The notes under the pieces: generated by a model
Databases searched by the model: none
What the model was told of the DNA's origin: nothing
What the model saw: only the letters and a program-made list of their open reading frames with translations
Source: Aphelocoma coerulescens
Taxonomy: Eukaryota > Chordata > Aves > Passeriformes > Corvidae
Length of the DNA: 64,000 nucleotides
NCBI RefSeq assembly: GCF_041296385.1
Contig: NC_091022.1
Span: 25,315,967-25,379,966 of the forward strand
Reading direction: 5' to 3'
Translations under genes and position numbers: made by a program
In this document: one piece after another, positions 12,701 through 25,822 of the stretch
How positions within the stretch are numbered: position 1 is the stretch's first letter
How the letters are laid out: the number at the start of each line of letters is the position of its first letter

Positions 12701-14073
12701 ATTTTATCACTGAGAATAGTGGATTTTGCATAAGGAACAGTTTTATATGAGAAAATACCAATACAAGAGCATTTCTCAGAAGTATGCTGATATTGGCAAA
12801 ATTTCTAGCAGGGAAAATTACCAAAATCTTTGATTTCAGCAAAGCCAAAGTGCTTTATTTTGACTGTCTTATGGACAAGAAGAGAGTAGGACACTGCAAG
12901 AAGCGAGTCAGTCTTAATTTGATGTCGCAGAAACAGACCTGACGAGTTCACTTCTCAATTTCCTGAACACATTCTTCCCATTTTTTTTTTTCACTGAAAA
13001 TTTCACCATTTCAGTTTTCACTGTGAGTAGCGAGGAAAAGCCTGGCTCCGTGGTGCTCCCAGTGGGAGAGTGGTCAGAGCCCTTGACAACTTTCATCTGC
13101 AATGCCCACATGTGACTGAGACCGACAGCAGGGAGCAGATCAAACCATTTCACCCACTCAAGTCCAGCCTTTCCACCCACACCAGCCTCTCTCCAGGGAT
13201 TGATGGCAACCTCCAGAGGAAGAAAACTTGCCAGGTGAGCTCAGCAACCAGGCTGCACCTCTCTGCAGAGTGATGGCAGGAGGTGAAGCACTGGCCACGG
13301 GCTGGATGCCCTAAACTGCGTCTGTCCTCTCACCAGCATCTCCTTGCCTACAGTAAATGTATGTTTGGCTCACGGATGAAATCATTCAGCACATTTCATA
13401 TGGTTTCTGCTGTTTAGTTCCCCAGTCCCACTATAAAATCCATGATAAAAGGACATAAATAACCAAGCTGGAAACAGCTTCTCTAGGAATCATCCAGAAT
13501 ACTTCTGAGCCATAAATATTGTCACTGCTGATTTAATTTCTAGTACTCAGAAAAATGCAATTACAAGAGACAAACGGTGATGAATGCTGAAACCAAAGGT
13601 ATGTTTTTGACAATGGGTGACAGGACTGGCTCTCAGTGAGCTGGAGTCAGAGGAATGCCAATAGCCATCCACATTTTAGCCCTGCCAGCTTTTGAAGTGC
13701 CTTGCTTGCACTGAATCCCCTACAAGACATAAATTTATGCAACTGCTCTACTCAGTGATTGCATTGCCCATTTGAAAGGGTGGATGTCAGAAGCCCAAAC
13801 GCTGGGACAACATTTATAAAGAAACTTGTCAATTAAACTGGTAAGAATAGAAGTAGGCAGCTCTGATTCACAAAAGCACCCAAGAGAGGTTTCTTTTGAA
13901 CTCAGCACATCCTCAAATACCACACTGAATGAAGACAACCATCTCACACCTCCTGAACAGATCACAGGACCCAGACTGTCATTCACTTACCCCAGCTGAG
14001 AGAAACTGCTGACCCTGGGGGACTCAACACTATCCTCCTCCCTGAGACCCAGCTCTAGTGACAGCAATGCTGT

Positions 14074-14094
14074 TATCCTTCATGGTGAAGGATA
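14074..14094. repeat. Short inverted repeat, 9-bp arms
   Basis: TATCCTTCA and TGAAGGATA are exact reverse complements with TGG between them. No gene or terminator context is visible, and short perfect inverted repeats of this size occur by chance in a window this long. Confidence 0.85.
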
Positions 14095-14973
14095 CTGAGC
14101 AAGACCTTGAGGGCTTTGCTGCAGCCATAGCCATGGCACAGCACCCTCACTGCCCACCTTCTGCATGGACCATTCCATCTGCATGACACTGTTTTTTGGT
14201 TTTTAGATCAGCAAAATGAATCTCTAATGAAAACATGAAAGGATGGGAAATAAATGCTGATGTTTCAAAGTGACTCTTCAAGCTAAAAATTTTTCTCTTA
14301 GCATTTCTCCCTGGGAGGTATCTCACTGAGTATTTATCACATCATTGCTTTGCTGTCACATAATTTCCACTGTGTATTCAGGCCATGCAAAACACCTTGC
14401 TATGCTGAACGTAATCCCAGGGCTCTGAGTTTGCCCAGACACTGCGCTCCTCACCTCACCTGTGTAGCTCACTGAGCGCTTTCTGCACAGTAAATACTCA
14501 TTCATGGTGCATGGCACTGATAAAATCCCTCTTTCCCACAACACCTGGCTGCTGTGTGGTAGCTGCGGGGTAACGTCAGGCACTTTGGTTAGAGACTCAT
14601 CCCAGAACTGATCCATCTCCCCTTAGGGGACAACGCTGCTAATTATTGAGCAAATAACCAGACTCTGCTCTTTTATGTTCCTGTGTGCTGAAATACAACA
14701 CAAATCCTTTACAGGGTCTGATCCAAAACCAATCTGATTTTGTGGGCTGTGAATCAGGCTCACTGCAAGTAATTCCCCACACGCCTCCAATAAGACAACT
14801 GCATGAAAGGCAGGTAACCACAGGGAGAGCCTTGCTTCACAGCTTCAGGGAGCTGGGAACATGGAGAGAAAACCTCCACGTGCAGATTTCAAGTCTTGTG
14901 GATGTCTTCTCTGCTGGGGCTGAGCCACTGCCACAGCTTTCCCCCTGGCAGAGGATCTGCCTGATGTACTGCC

Positions 14974-15006
14974 AGGAGGGACAAGGAGGGACAAGGAGGG
15001 ACAAGG
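14974..15006. repeat. 10-bp minisatellite, 3.3 copies
   Basis: The unit AGGAGGGACA is repeated exactly three times with a partial fourth. It lies in a relatively GC-rich segment. The exact repetition suggests recent slippage and likely length variation among individuals. Confidence 0.95.
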
Positions 15007-18000
15007 GCTGCTCTTGGAGAATGTGACTTTTGGCTGTCTTTTTCTGAGTGGTGACCACCCAGAGGATGATCCTTCATCTTGCCTCCTAATTCCAGTTTCT
15101 GGTGGGAAAGAGGCTGAGAAACCAGAGCTCTGTGAGAGCCAAGGAGCTTGTGAGGGAGCTTGAGGTGGAAGAGTGCTGGGAAGCATTGTGATCATGTCCA
15201 GCTTTAAGCAGAGGAGCTAGCTGAGATCGCAGCCCCAGGGCCACCCCAGGGGGATGGAGCCCACGCTGTGGTCCCTCGGGAGCACTCACTCACGCCGCAG
15301 ATGTCGTTGCTGTGCGGCAGAGGTGGGACCAGATACCTTGGGCTGTGCTGCAACATCCTGCAGCAAGAACCCATAAACCCCCTTTTCTTCAGTCTTCACT
15401 GACGACCCTCAGGCTGGTCTACAACAGAAACCCCAGGGAGGCCAGAGGACCCCAGAAAACTTGGGGGAGGATGTTCTGCCGGGACCCCACACACTCAGTT
15501 TTCCCCTAGATTAATTCAATCTGCATCAGCTTCCAGCCAAATCAAGACATGGGCTCATCTTGCTAAATATAGCTCTCAAGTAATTTCCTGCATATTGGGA
15601 CCAAGTCATTTGGCAACTGCCAGATTGTGTGTAACAAAAACACGGGGCAGCGGCGGACGCCTGTGGCTGCCCATAAACCATTAGCGGCAAGGTCAGCAGC
15701 CTCCGACCTGATTGTGTAACCCCGGGCATTACCATTCCCCCGTTTGTTTTCTCTTCCTCTCATGAGGACGGTGGAAACTTTAGGAACAGGGAAAGGGCAT
15801 CCAGCACAACTCGCCTGCCATTTCCCAGCAATCCTCCTAATCCTACTCCATTCTATAACACTGCTCTTTTCCCAAGCCCCTCCCCAAAAGAGAGACGGAG
15901 GTATCCCTTGAACTTAGAACATACCGCCTTAAAGTATCATCTTAAAGACTTAGTATAATGTCTTTACATTGCTTGCCATTCCCCAGTAAGTTATTCCATA
16001 TGCTTAAGTACTCTTTGAGCATAATATGTCTGCCTTATTCCCATCTAGCTTCCCAGGGTTTTCAGACTATCCCCCAATTTCTGAACCCCTTGCCAATGCG
16101 ATTCATCTGCCCTTCAGGAATTTCTAAGTCCTCCTAAGTATATAAAGATAAAACCAAAAGAAAAATCAGAGCCTACACCGTCTAGTTAACTATTCTGTCT
16201 TCCAAGCTGACTGAAAAGAGTATAAAAGAAAAGGTCACATGGAAAATGGTCACTTTTCATGGCACGTCCTCCCGGTGTCTGGCAATCATCACTTCAAGGA
16301 CTGCCTGGAGGTCACACCAGGACCAGGAGCTACTCACAGACTTACCTTCCACAAACGTGTCTACTCCCCTCTCAGATCTATCTGTACTCTTGGCCTTCAC
16401 AATATCCTGCAGCAACGAGCTATTTAATTACAGGGTATGTGCCACACTTCTGCAGTCCCTCCTCACTAGGTGAGATTAACATCCTTTAAGCATTCCTCCT
16501 GGAGACTGTCTATCACCTCATTATCCCAGACAACCACTTCCAAAAGCAATAACGTTTGTCTGTGGTCCAGTGGCCCCTGATCGGAACAATGTTCCTGATG
16601 AGGACAGAACAAGAGCCAGACACCTTAAAAGCATTGCCCAGGGATCCTGCAGCACCTCAGCAGTCAGCCACATCCCCTGCTCTGTGCCTGGCTCCTGGTG
16701 ATGCCAGCACTTCCAGAGAAACGCTGTGAGCAGTAAGCAGTTCCAGCATCCTTCTCAGAGGAATAGAGCATTAACCCTGACGAGTCAGAGATGAATTTAT
16801 GTACTGAAGCAGAACTGTTGACAAAACTGGATATTCTTGTTATCCATGGAAATATCTCAGGTTTGGGGGTTTAGTGTATGTTTATTTTTCATTTCTGCTA
16901 GGTTCCTGATCTCAAGGCACCTTGAAGCAATGAGCTCCCCTTTTTAATTATGTACCCTGTGAAGAAGTACTCTTTTATCAGCCTTTCTTTCATCACCTTT
17001 CTATTTTAATCAAATGTCCTTTTCTCCTTTCATTATGAGCAAATACAAGTTTCTGATCTCCAAACTATGTATTTTCTTCTACGTACTCATTCGAGCTCTT
17101 ACAATTTACCCTAGGAGGTCAGCAGCCATTTCTGTTCTGCAGCTTTGCCCTAGGCTTTTTCAACAATAATTTTCAGATTCATTTCCTGAGGACTGTTGCT
17201 TTTAGCCCACATTTCCTATGCTGGCTCCCCCATAGCCTTAGCCCTGCTGCCATTGCTCTGCATGTTTGCCACCTGCAGAGTCATTTATCTGAGTGATCTG
17301 TGACACTTTCAACTTGGTCACACTTACCATGGGCTCTGTCTCCACTTGGCAGATGGGCTTTTGTTCCCTTCACAGATAATCCCATGAATATTATGCACAG
17401 GGCCAGAAGGGATCTGCTGGTGCAACACAGAATAAATCCACATTTACTGACTTCCACCATGGGCATGTCAGGTCTCGCCAGAATCCTGAGCTGGGGAACT
17501 CTACATGTGGGATCACCCATTCTTCTGATTTATCACTGCAACTTCCAAGGGATCTTAACTCAGTCATATTAATCAAACTGACTTGTACCAACCCAGATTG
17601 TATCAAATGATATCAAACTGAGCCTCTGTTCTTCATCAAGGCCACTAATTGACGCCAAGAGTTGTGATGCCTTATCAGTGATGGATGAGCTTCAGGAAGC
17701 ACTGCAAGGTGGTTTGGAGGAAACAGTCACATCTTCAGGCGCTGATTTCAGATGCAACAGTCCTGCTGGGTTTAAGGTCCTATCTAGAGACATATGAAAC
17801 CATCACACTTTGCATGGTTTCCAGCTGGAGACATTAACTCATTCCAGGCCAACTGCAGGCCAAGCTCATTCCAGCATTCATGCATCCAAATGAACACAGG
17901 TTTGCTGAGAGGTTCATGGGACCCTGAGGAACCTCACCCGAATTCAAGTTTGCGAGAGAGGATTTCCCTGCTGGAATGCACCTAAAATATCCCTATTAAC

Positions 18001-21000
18001 TAGTGAAATGAGATGAATGTCTCCTCATTTCCTGACCAAGCAGATTTTTCTTTTCCTACAGTTGTCTCTTGTCTAATTTTGGACTGGAAAGCCCTCTTTG
18101 TGCAACGTAAGCACCTTTCCAGTAGAAGCAAATCAAGGCTACGTCTCTCTCCCACCAAGTGTCAAAACAAAGTCCAGGGAAGCTGATGTTTGTACTTCTC
18201 AAAGTCCACATTTTTCTCATTAATTTTACAGAACCTGAGTAACAAACTCCTCTAGTAGCTTTACAAAAAATCACATCCCACTTATCTATCAAGAAATCTT
18301 GTGATCATTAAATTACACATTAAATTAAATGGAACTAACATGGATGAGCCAAGTAGGAGCGAGGCAATGAATTTTCACAACAGTATTTAAATGAAAAGGG
18401 CCATTTCCCACCAAAAACTCATACATTGTGAAAAAGTTACTGTGACAATTAAAACCAGTAATGAAGAACAAATCTTCCAAAAATGGGGTTCAGGTTTTCA
18501 TCTTTGGAAATCAAACTATTCAAAGTAGAAGGTCCTTTTTAACTGAAAAGACAAACTGAGAACTAATAGAATTTAAATAGCAACATTTTAGACTAAATAA
18601 AAATTATACAGTATCTTCCACAATAAGTCATTGAGCATGTTTTGGTCATCTGTATTCCCACCAAAGACAGCATCAGCTTTTGCCATGATTTTGCTACAAG
18701 TAGAGAAGTTCTCCCTTCTGCTTCCTTCTGATTGCTTCTTGACATACACAAGATGCATTTTCTCAAGTGCTGTATAATAATTTGAGCTTTTCCCACAATG
18801 TGGGATAAAAATTTTACCACTTCAACAGATTATGATGCTGTATTAAGGTATTTTGAGATTTTTAACAGATAACACACATCTTTGAAACCCCCTAACCTAA
18901 GACCAGGCTGTTTGCCATCTTCCCCAATGAGATGATGAGTTCAATTCTCTGAGCATCCCTGTCTGATCCTGGGGAGTTGCACTGCTCCAACAACACACTG
19001 CTGTTTTTTTACTGCATGTACCTACAGTGTGTGAGTTACCCTGAGTAAAAGCACGCCCCATTATGCAGTGCAAATGCAGTAAAAAATACTGTCATACCAC
19101 TTTTAGGGTGAGAAACTAGGAAGGGCCTGAGAAGACTGAGTTTGCAGCCCCACCCTCAAACACTTGGAAAGAGTTCAGATACTACAAAGATGGGGCCAGA
19201 CAGACTTTCCTTCGATATTTCATAAACAAAATTCCCAAGCCAAATCCCTGGTCTTAAACAAATGAAAAGAGAATAAAACTTCCCCTTCAGTGTTTTGGTG
19301 GAACACTGTTCTTCAATGAACACTGTGTTTCAGTGAATGGCAAAACTCTTCAGTAACCTTGGAGGGTTCTCCAGATACACAGCCCAGACCAGACCTCAGG
19401 CTTGGCTTGAAACTACTACTTATACTCTTCCTGCCAGGAGGGACTTGGGAGTTGGACACTACTAATGCAGAACCACAAGGTCTGAGGAGCTTGAGGATGT
19501 GAAGACTACTTTAAGCAGAAAAGAACTCTGGAAAGGTACTGCTAAACAGTTCTGGGGTGTTATAAAACTTCCCATAGGAATTGAATAAAGACTATTCACC
19601 AGGCTTTTCTACTGAATTCCTTTTTGTTGCTTAAGTCACAGTTACCAGGCACTCTTTTCCACCTCCAGCAGTACTGCACACCTCTGCTTCTACAGCTCGT
19701 GGTAAGCTCACTCTTCAGGAACTTTTGCCACTGCTGTAAAGTGTTTATTTAGCAGTTTGAGAAAGGAGATTCCAAGACACAGCAGCAAAAGAAAAAAAAA
19801 GGGCAAGGCAAGGCAACAGCTGCAAATTTTACACTGGCAACAAAGTCATGATGGCAGAGCAGGTGAATGTCTTTCTCACAAATAATGTCCCAAGGGAGGC
19901 TATGGATATGGGAGCTGGTCCTCCAGGAGTCCTTGGGGATGCCTAAAATAAATGCCCAGTTTGCAGAACTGCTGGTCCCAGTCCCCCAGTGCAGGAATTA
20001 CGTGACAGCCCGTCGATCCAGCCTGAATGACTGGCAGAGACCCATCGGAGGCAGCAGAAGTCAATTAAGTCTCTGCTTACACACAGCCTTTCTGAGCCAA
20101 GCTAAATTTTTATAACCCCAAACGTTCTGTTTCAAATTCTAAACTCACACTTTCACATCCCTTCCAGTAGAAAATATGTGAATTAAACACATGTGTAACA
20201 GACAGACAGACACACTCAGAGCACCTTAGGAGACCCTGACAGTAACTGAGGGGGAAAAGGGGGGTTGATTTTTGGGCAGGGAGAGGAAGCATATTTTGTT
20301 TTTTACAATGAGGACGCAGGACTTGGTGTGATGGGCCATGCTGGACAGCTGAAAGCCCAGTGGGAAAGGAAGGAGTCCCTGCCCTTTCAAACAGCCAGAG
20401 GTGAAATCAATGCAAGGGCTCCTCGTATCTCCAGGAGTTAAGCAGGGGTGGTGACTGTCCCACCACAGTTCTCCAGGGCCACATCCTGAAGAGCTGCCTT
20501 TGCTCACATTTCACCTTTTCTAGGCATTGCTTCGCACTGCTTCCAAATAACCACTTGTGGCTGGCCCCAGCACTGAAATGGGGGGATCCATCTGGTAACT
20601 GCTACCCTCAGAAAAGTTCAGGCTCCAGGCTCTTTTCCATAAGCAGGCAAATGTTCACTTATCCAAAAATACAGGTACAATCTGGCAGTACAGCTCACAG
20701 GAAACATCCCTCACGTGGGAGTTTCAGCACTTGCTGTTTCTAGAGGTGCCAGAAATACTAGGGGCAGAGGGAATGCTTTTCAAATAGTATTTGGAATATT
20801 TCTCACATCATTATGAGTGTACCTGGGAGAATAATTTATAATGAATCATTTTATTTTAATTAATTTCCCTGTTTATTCTTTGGGTGACTAACACAGTCCC
20901 TCAACTGCCTCACATCTACTTAAAATTTCTTCCCTAGTAACTAGGGCCAGGGATAATGGTGGGGGGAGGCTTGATTACATGTGATATTGGGGTTCATTTC

Positions 21001-24000
21001 ATCTTTGAGAGCTGAGACTTTTCAGTGGGTACTTCTTGTGACTTATGTACTGTGATTCTGCACTGTGATGTTTGTCATATTTTGGCTCGAATTTCAACAC
21101 CAGCAGGTGCCACTTCAAATCTGGAAGTGGTTATCCACAAGCATCTTTTCGCTGTCACAAACTTTGCTATTTTAACGAAGAGACTTGCTGGTAATTAGAG
21201 TGAACCCAAAAGTGGTTCACACATTCAGAAGAGTTCATCTTCAACTCTAACAAGAGGGCACATACTATTTACAGTCTCACAAAAACAATGCATAAAAGAA
21301 AAAATATTTCCTCGTGGACATGGTTTATTTTGTTGCATGTGTTTATGAAGGAGGCAGTTTCACACCAAGAAACAGGGATACAAAGACATCTGCGGCCAAT
21401 TCTTCCTTCATGGAACTCAGAGAAACCAAGTATTTTTCAATAAGCTGAAATACCTGCCCCGTATTTATGTGATACAAGGACAAATCCTTTATGGGTGAGA
21501 GGCCCAAGGCCTCTAATTACGAGCTGTTTTCCTTAAAAAAAAAACAAACCAGCTCTGTCCATGTATTGTCATCAGAGCTTGGCTCTGCTTTCTGCTCCAA
21601 GAGAACAGACTTGGCCCTGCTGCAGCCTTCTGAATGTTTCACCAGGGTGGTGACAAGCCTTTGTGCTGTTTCCTCAGAAGAGGACCATGATACTTGAACC
21701 AGATGTCATCACTTGAAGCCCACATGAGTTGTAGGACTTCCTCTCTACGTTAAGTGGAAGATATATTCCTTAGCAAAGTCTTTTATCTGCCTGAATGCAA
21801 TTCAGCCAGCCTGAGTTTCTCCTAAATGCCTTCCATCTGCTTTTGATTTGACTCGAGCAGGCTTTCAAGGTAGATACGTTCCTCTGTTTTGTTTAATTAC
21901 TTCATCACAGAGATACCTTGCTGCGCCAGATTTTCTCTGCCTGCTCTTCATTTCAGATACAAGCTGAGTACCCACTTTTCCAAGTTCCATTACTGTTGGG
22001 TAGTCTACCCATCGGTGTTCCACAGATGCTGATGTGCAGTGCATACCCTGTCTCTGTAAAGCTGAGTCCTGTAAGACAGCATTTCAGCAAGATACAAAGA
22101 ACAACGTGAAGGCACCACAGTCTGCCAGAATGTAATTATTTCTGAGTCTACACACACTCTAGGAGAGGGACTGCGTTTTCTTGGTTTTTTCCTGACCTGT
22201 GGAATTGACACTTATACCACTACAGTGGTGCCTCTAAGTTCAGTACCCTGTCACCAGCAGTACCTGCTGCTTCAGAGGAAAAAGCAGGGATTTCTATAGT
22301 GATCAGCTAACAGAGAGTAAAATCTGAATCAAAACTATAATTCTCCAACAGTCCACTGACTGCCATGCTGCAAACCCAGCTCAGAGGTGTGATGCCACAA
22401 AAGCCAAAGGGTGTCTTAGTCAGATAGGAGAAGACAGAACTTTTTCCCAAAAATATTTTCAATTGAAGTTTGATGCCTTGATGTCACCTTTAAAATCCTG
22501 TCCCAGCACCATGGATTTAAAGGTTTTCCATGAAGTAGGACAATCTTTTTGTTCAAGTTCTCTGCACATTTCCCAAATGCAAACAAATCCATCCTCTTTT
22601 TCCATCATTATCAGTCCTACCTATGACAGTTTGCTGTGCTGGGTATTCAGCTCAATTTCTCACATTTTCACTCACTAAATGCAATCTGCCAGCTGGTATA
22701 AATGGAAAACACACTGGAACCCTTGGATCTGTGCCCACTAGTGGGTTGGTTTTTTTTAATTTGGGAAGAAAACTTGATGAGACCTTGACATTGTAAAGGG
22801 TGCACTGTGTGAAAGAGTTTCTTGAAACAAAGTTTTTGCAGGAAAATAGATGAGATTACTTGATGTGGAAGAAAAAGGATCTCGTGGTCAAGAGATGTCC
22901 TACTTAATAGAAAGGGTCCTGTGAGGCTGAGGCTCAAGAGTGATGGAGAACAGTTGTCATGGATGAAGAGTGATTGCTAAAGAAAAATCTGCCTTTCCCA
23001 CAGGTCTTTATGGGCAACATCTGCTCATAAGTATCTAAGGAGAAGAGCTAGCCAAACAAGATGCCCCAAAGTCAAAGATTATCACTAAACAACACAGGCA
23101 TCAGAAATCCAGTCTGTCAAGAGGAACTAGGAAAAAAAACCAAACCAGTCTCTTAACCAACATTTTTCCCGCCCTGCCACAAAATATAAGTCAATCTGTT
23201 TAGTTAGAAAAACACAGCTTATTGCAATTCAAGTAATTCTTATTTATTTATATACCACAAGATGTAAACTAATCTAGTTCTTTACAAAGAAACATGGTTT
23301 CACTGCATTTTGAGTAACAGTCCCTGCTTTTCTACACTCTGATATGTTTTGTGCTGCTTTTATCACTTTCTCTGCAGGCCCAACAGGTTCCACAACACCT
23401 TGAAAACTCTTGGCCACTCCCTTCTGAAGACCCTTTGGATTTCAGAGCATACGTTGGGGGTGGCATGAAAAACCCTCGATGCACTGCAGTGGAAAAACAA
23501 TTTGTAACAACATTTCCTGAAGCAATAGGTTCCAACCCATTGAAAGTCTATTCCCCATATGCTTGAAAGACTCCAGGAACAACAGAAAGTCATGCATGGA
23601 TGCCTCTGTGCAAACACAAGGCAAGTAAAAATAGACCCTTCTGACCATCATCCAGCTGCACTTGAGGAAGCCATTTTCAGCTTCTCTGAATACCTCAGCA
23701 CTGCTCAATGCTCATCATTTTTTACCTAGGAAACACTTGCTCTTCCCCCATGGAAAGCCAGTGGAAAACATGAGGGGAAGTTCCCAGCTGATTTCCTTGG
23801 GGCTTGCAGGCACCTTTGCCAGCAGAAGAACTGCTCCTGAGAGCACAGGGCAGCTGGGTAAAGTCTGCCTGGAGAAAAGACACATGTGAAGATGCAGACA
23901 TAGTGCAGTGCCACATGCCAGGAGGGTAAACATCCCCACCCAGCAACCTCCCACATCTGTGCAAGTGTCTGGCTGCCCTGGTTGGGTTCCCCTGGCTGGG

Positions 24001-24584
24001 GCAATCTCACGAGTATTGAGTGCCCTACGTATTTTCCATACACAGACCCAAATGTGTGTTTGGTTTCTGCAAGTTTCCCCAGAAGAAGGGGAAAGTTGAC
24101 CACCAAAAGCTCACATGTTGTTGTCATTTGTAAGACAGCAACTCAAGCAAGTTTCCCAAAACCAAAACTGTCCAACAGAGAGTTGTGGCCAATGTCTGCA
24201 CGGCAGCTGACCACTAACATTTACCAACACCTCACATCTCTGGTCAGACAGCTTTGTTTTGCAAATATTGACCTTAGAGGTCACAGCTTAAAGAGGTCAG
24301 AACTTCTGTTTGGTTAGGATGAGTATTAGGGAGCATTTAATCTTTTTTGGTTTGGAAAGTGCACTAAAAACATGAAGGAAAGGACTCATGAAAGGATTTA
24401 CTATTGGGCTAACTCTGCTCTCCTGGAAATTACTGATAAAACTGCCAGCACTTTTTAATAAGTTGTGTTTGGGTTTTGTTTTTTGTTGTTTTTTTTTAAA
24501 CCAACACAAAGTGCTTCAGTCAGATTTTTAAAAATATTTCTCAGTCAAGTACTGAGGAGTAAAGGCAAAGGGAGAGAGCTAACC
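15007..24584. other. Non-coding background, one CpG-retaining block
   Basis: No gene is recognisable. A CpG-retaining block at about 15590-15775 is listed separately. A short (GACA)n run occurs near 20202-20215. Open frames above 80 codons (for example 20226-20507 on minus and 22668-22937 on minus) show no domain and are accompanied by frames of similar length on the other strand. Confidence 0.55.
15590..15775. other. CpG-retaining candidate regulatory block
   Basis: About nine CpGs occur between 15640 and 15775 within otherwise CpG-poor DNA, together with CCATAAACC and ATTAGCGG, which look like homeobox-type AT cores. There is no supported open frame: the minus-strand frames of about 66-69 codons here overlap each other. 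Conservation across birds would be needed to call this a regulatory element. Confidence 0.3.
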
Positions 24585-24845
24585 TCTGCCTAGAAAGGAG
24601 TTACAGAGAAGATGGAATTGAGCTCTTTTCCGAGGTGCCTGGAGAAAATTGCAAAAAAAATTGCAATGGACACAAAGAGCACAAGGTAGGTTGAAACTGG
24701 GTATCATGAAACAAAACTGTTCAGAGGGAGAGTGGTCCAGCACTGAAGCTGGGATCCAGAGAGGTCCTGTCAATTATCTTCTTGCAGATTCCCAAACTTC
24801 AACTGGACCAGCTTGGAGCAACCAGAATTGACTTAGAGGACTTTT
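24585..24845 (+). repeat. CR1 LINE fragment (3' region lacking terminal tail)
   Basis: The order of blocks fits the CR1 3' untranslated region on the plus strand: GGAGTTACAGAGAAGATGGA, then GAGCTCTTTTCCGAGGTGCC, a GCAATGGACACAAAG block, a GGGAGAGTGGTCCAGCACTG block, and finally CTTCAACTGGACCAGCTTGG and GCAACCAGA. The final CTCCAGAGG and ATTCTATG tail seems to be missing or decayed. Many substitutions and indels suggest an old copy. Confidence 0.7.
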
Positions 24846-25802
24846 CTGAGGAAAAGCAAACCAAAACCCCAATTGCACTTTGCATCATTACTTTGCATTT
24901 TGCACTTTCAAGGTGTATGGCCAAGACTCTCATATTCATGTGTATTTCAGCACATTGTGCCAGTGAAGAGTTTTCACTTAATCAGAAAACTGTTTCAATG
25001 TTTTAGAAGTAAATAGAGACAAACATAAACACCTCACAGGATATGGACCCACTGGTTCTAGATACTGTGTTCAAATGCAGGTCAAAAATTAACACTTAAT
25101 GGAATTAAAATAAATCTTAATCAGAAATGTCCAACCCACCAAAAAAGAGGCTAAAACCAAAATATTGTAAAGAAAAAGGCAGGAGGAGGGTGCAGAATGG
25201 AAGCCTCTTAATACTTACAATATAGTACGTATACACAGAACACATACAACGTATTTTTTACTTCTTAATAAATAAAACTGTATTTTTCCAAGAGTATAAC
25301 TACTTTTATTTTAGTTTTCTGTGAAAAAAAAATTGTGTTCTTGGCCCAGGTCTCCCTAACGGAAAGGCTGAGGGAAGAGATACGTGGGAGAAGAAAGGTT
25401 TCTTTTCAGAGGTGACCTTCCAGGTAAGAACTGAAGCTTCTTACAACGTTGCCAATGAGTTGCTTGACCCATGAATAAGAAATGAGAGAACAAGAATGTC
25501 TAAGGCTGCCTGGTGAGTTAGCACCTCTGGACAGTCTGAATTCCCCATAAATATAAAGATTAAGGCAGTTTTTGGAAGGAAGTGCAGTAACACTTGCGTG
25601 TGCCCAAGTGAATGGAGAATCCCTGGACTCAAACACAAATCTCTGGTTCATCACACGCAGCCCCTCATAGCCAATGTGTAACAACGTTTATTCAGAAAGG
25701 TCCACCAAACTTGACTCCATGTAACTCCACACACCACAAACCACAGAACACTTCCACATAATCTATAGCAACTTAAAATCTCTAATTTGAAAGACCAAAA
25801 GC

Positions 25803-25822
25803 CACACACACACACACACACA
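25803..25822. repeat. (CA)10 microsatellite
   Basis: Ten uninterrupted CA units followed by an A-run. A dinucleotide repeat of this length is usually variable. Confidence 0.95.

Larger units (their letters stand above)
8526..14973. other. Non-coding background, one CpG-retaining block
   Basis: No gene is recognisable. The notable contents are a CpG-retaining block with nested inverted repeats at about 9575-9660, a 39-bp tandem duplication at 9662-9739, a T-run at 11215-11226, and a 9-bp inverted repeat with a 3-nt loop at 14074-14094. The 124-codon open frame at 8959-9333 has no recognisable domain and ordinary intergenic composition. Confidence 0.55.

Noticed and set aside
23726..24127. 133-codon minus-strand frame
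   Set aside because: Overlaps several similar-sized frames on both strands, which is what GC-moderate non-coding DNA gives.
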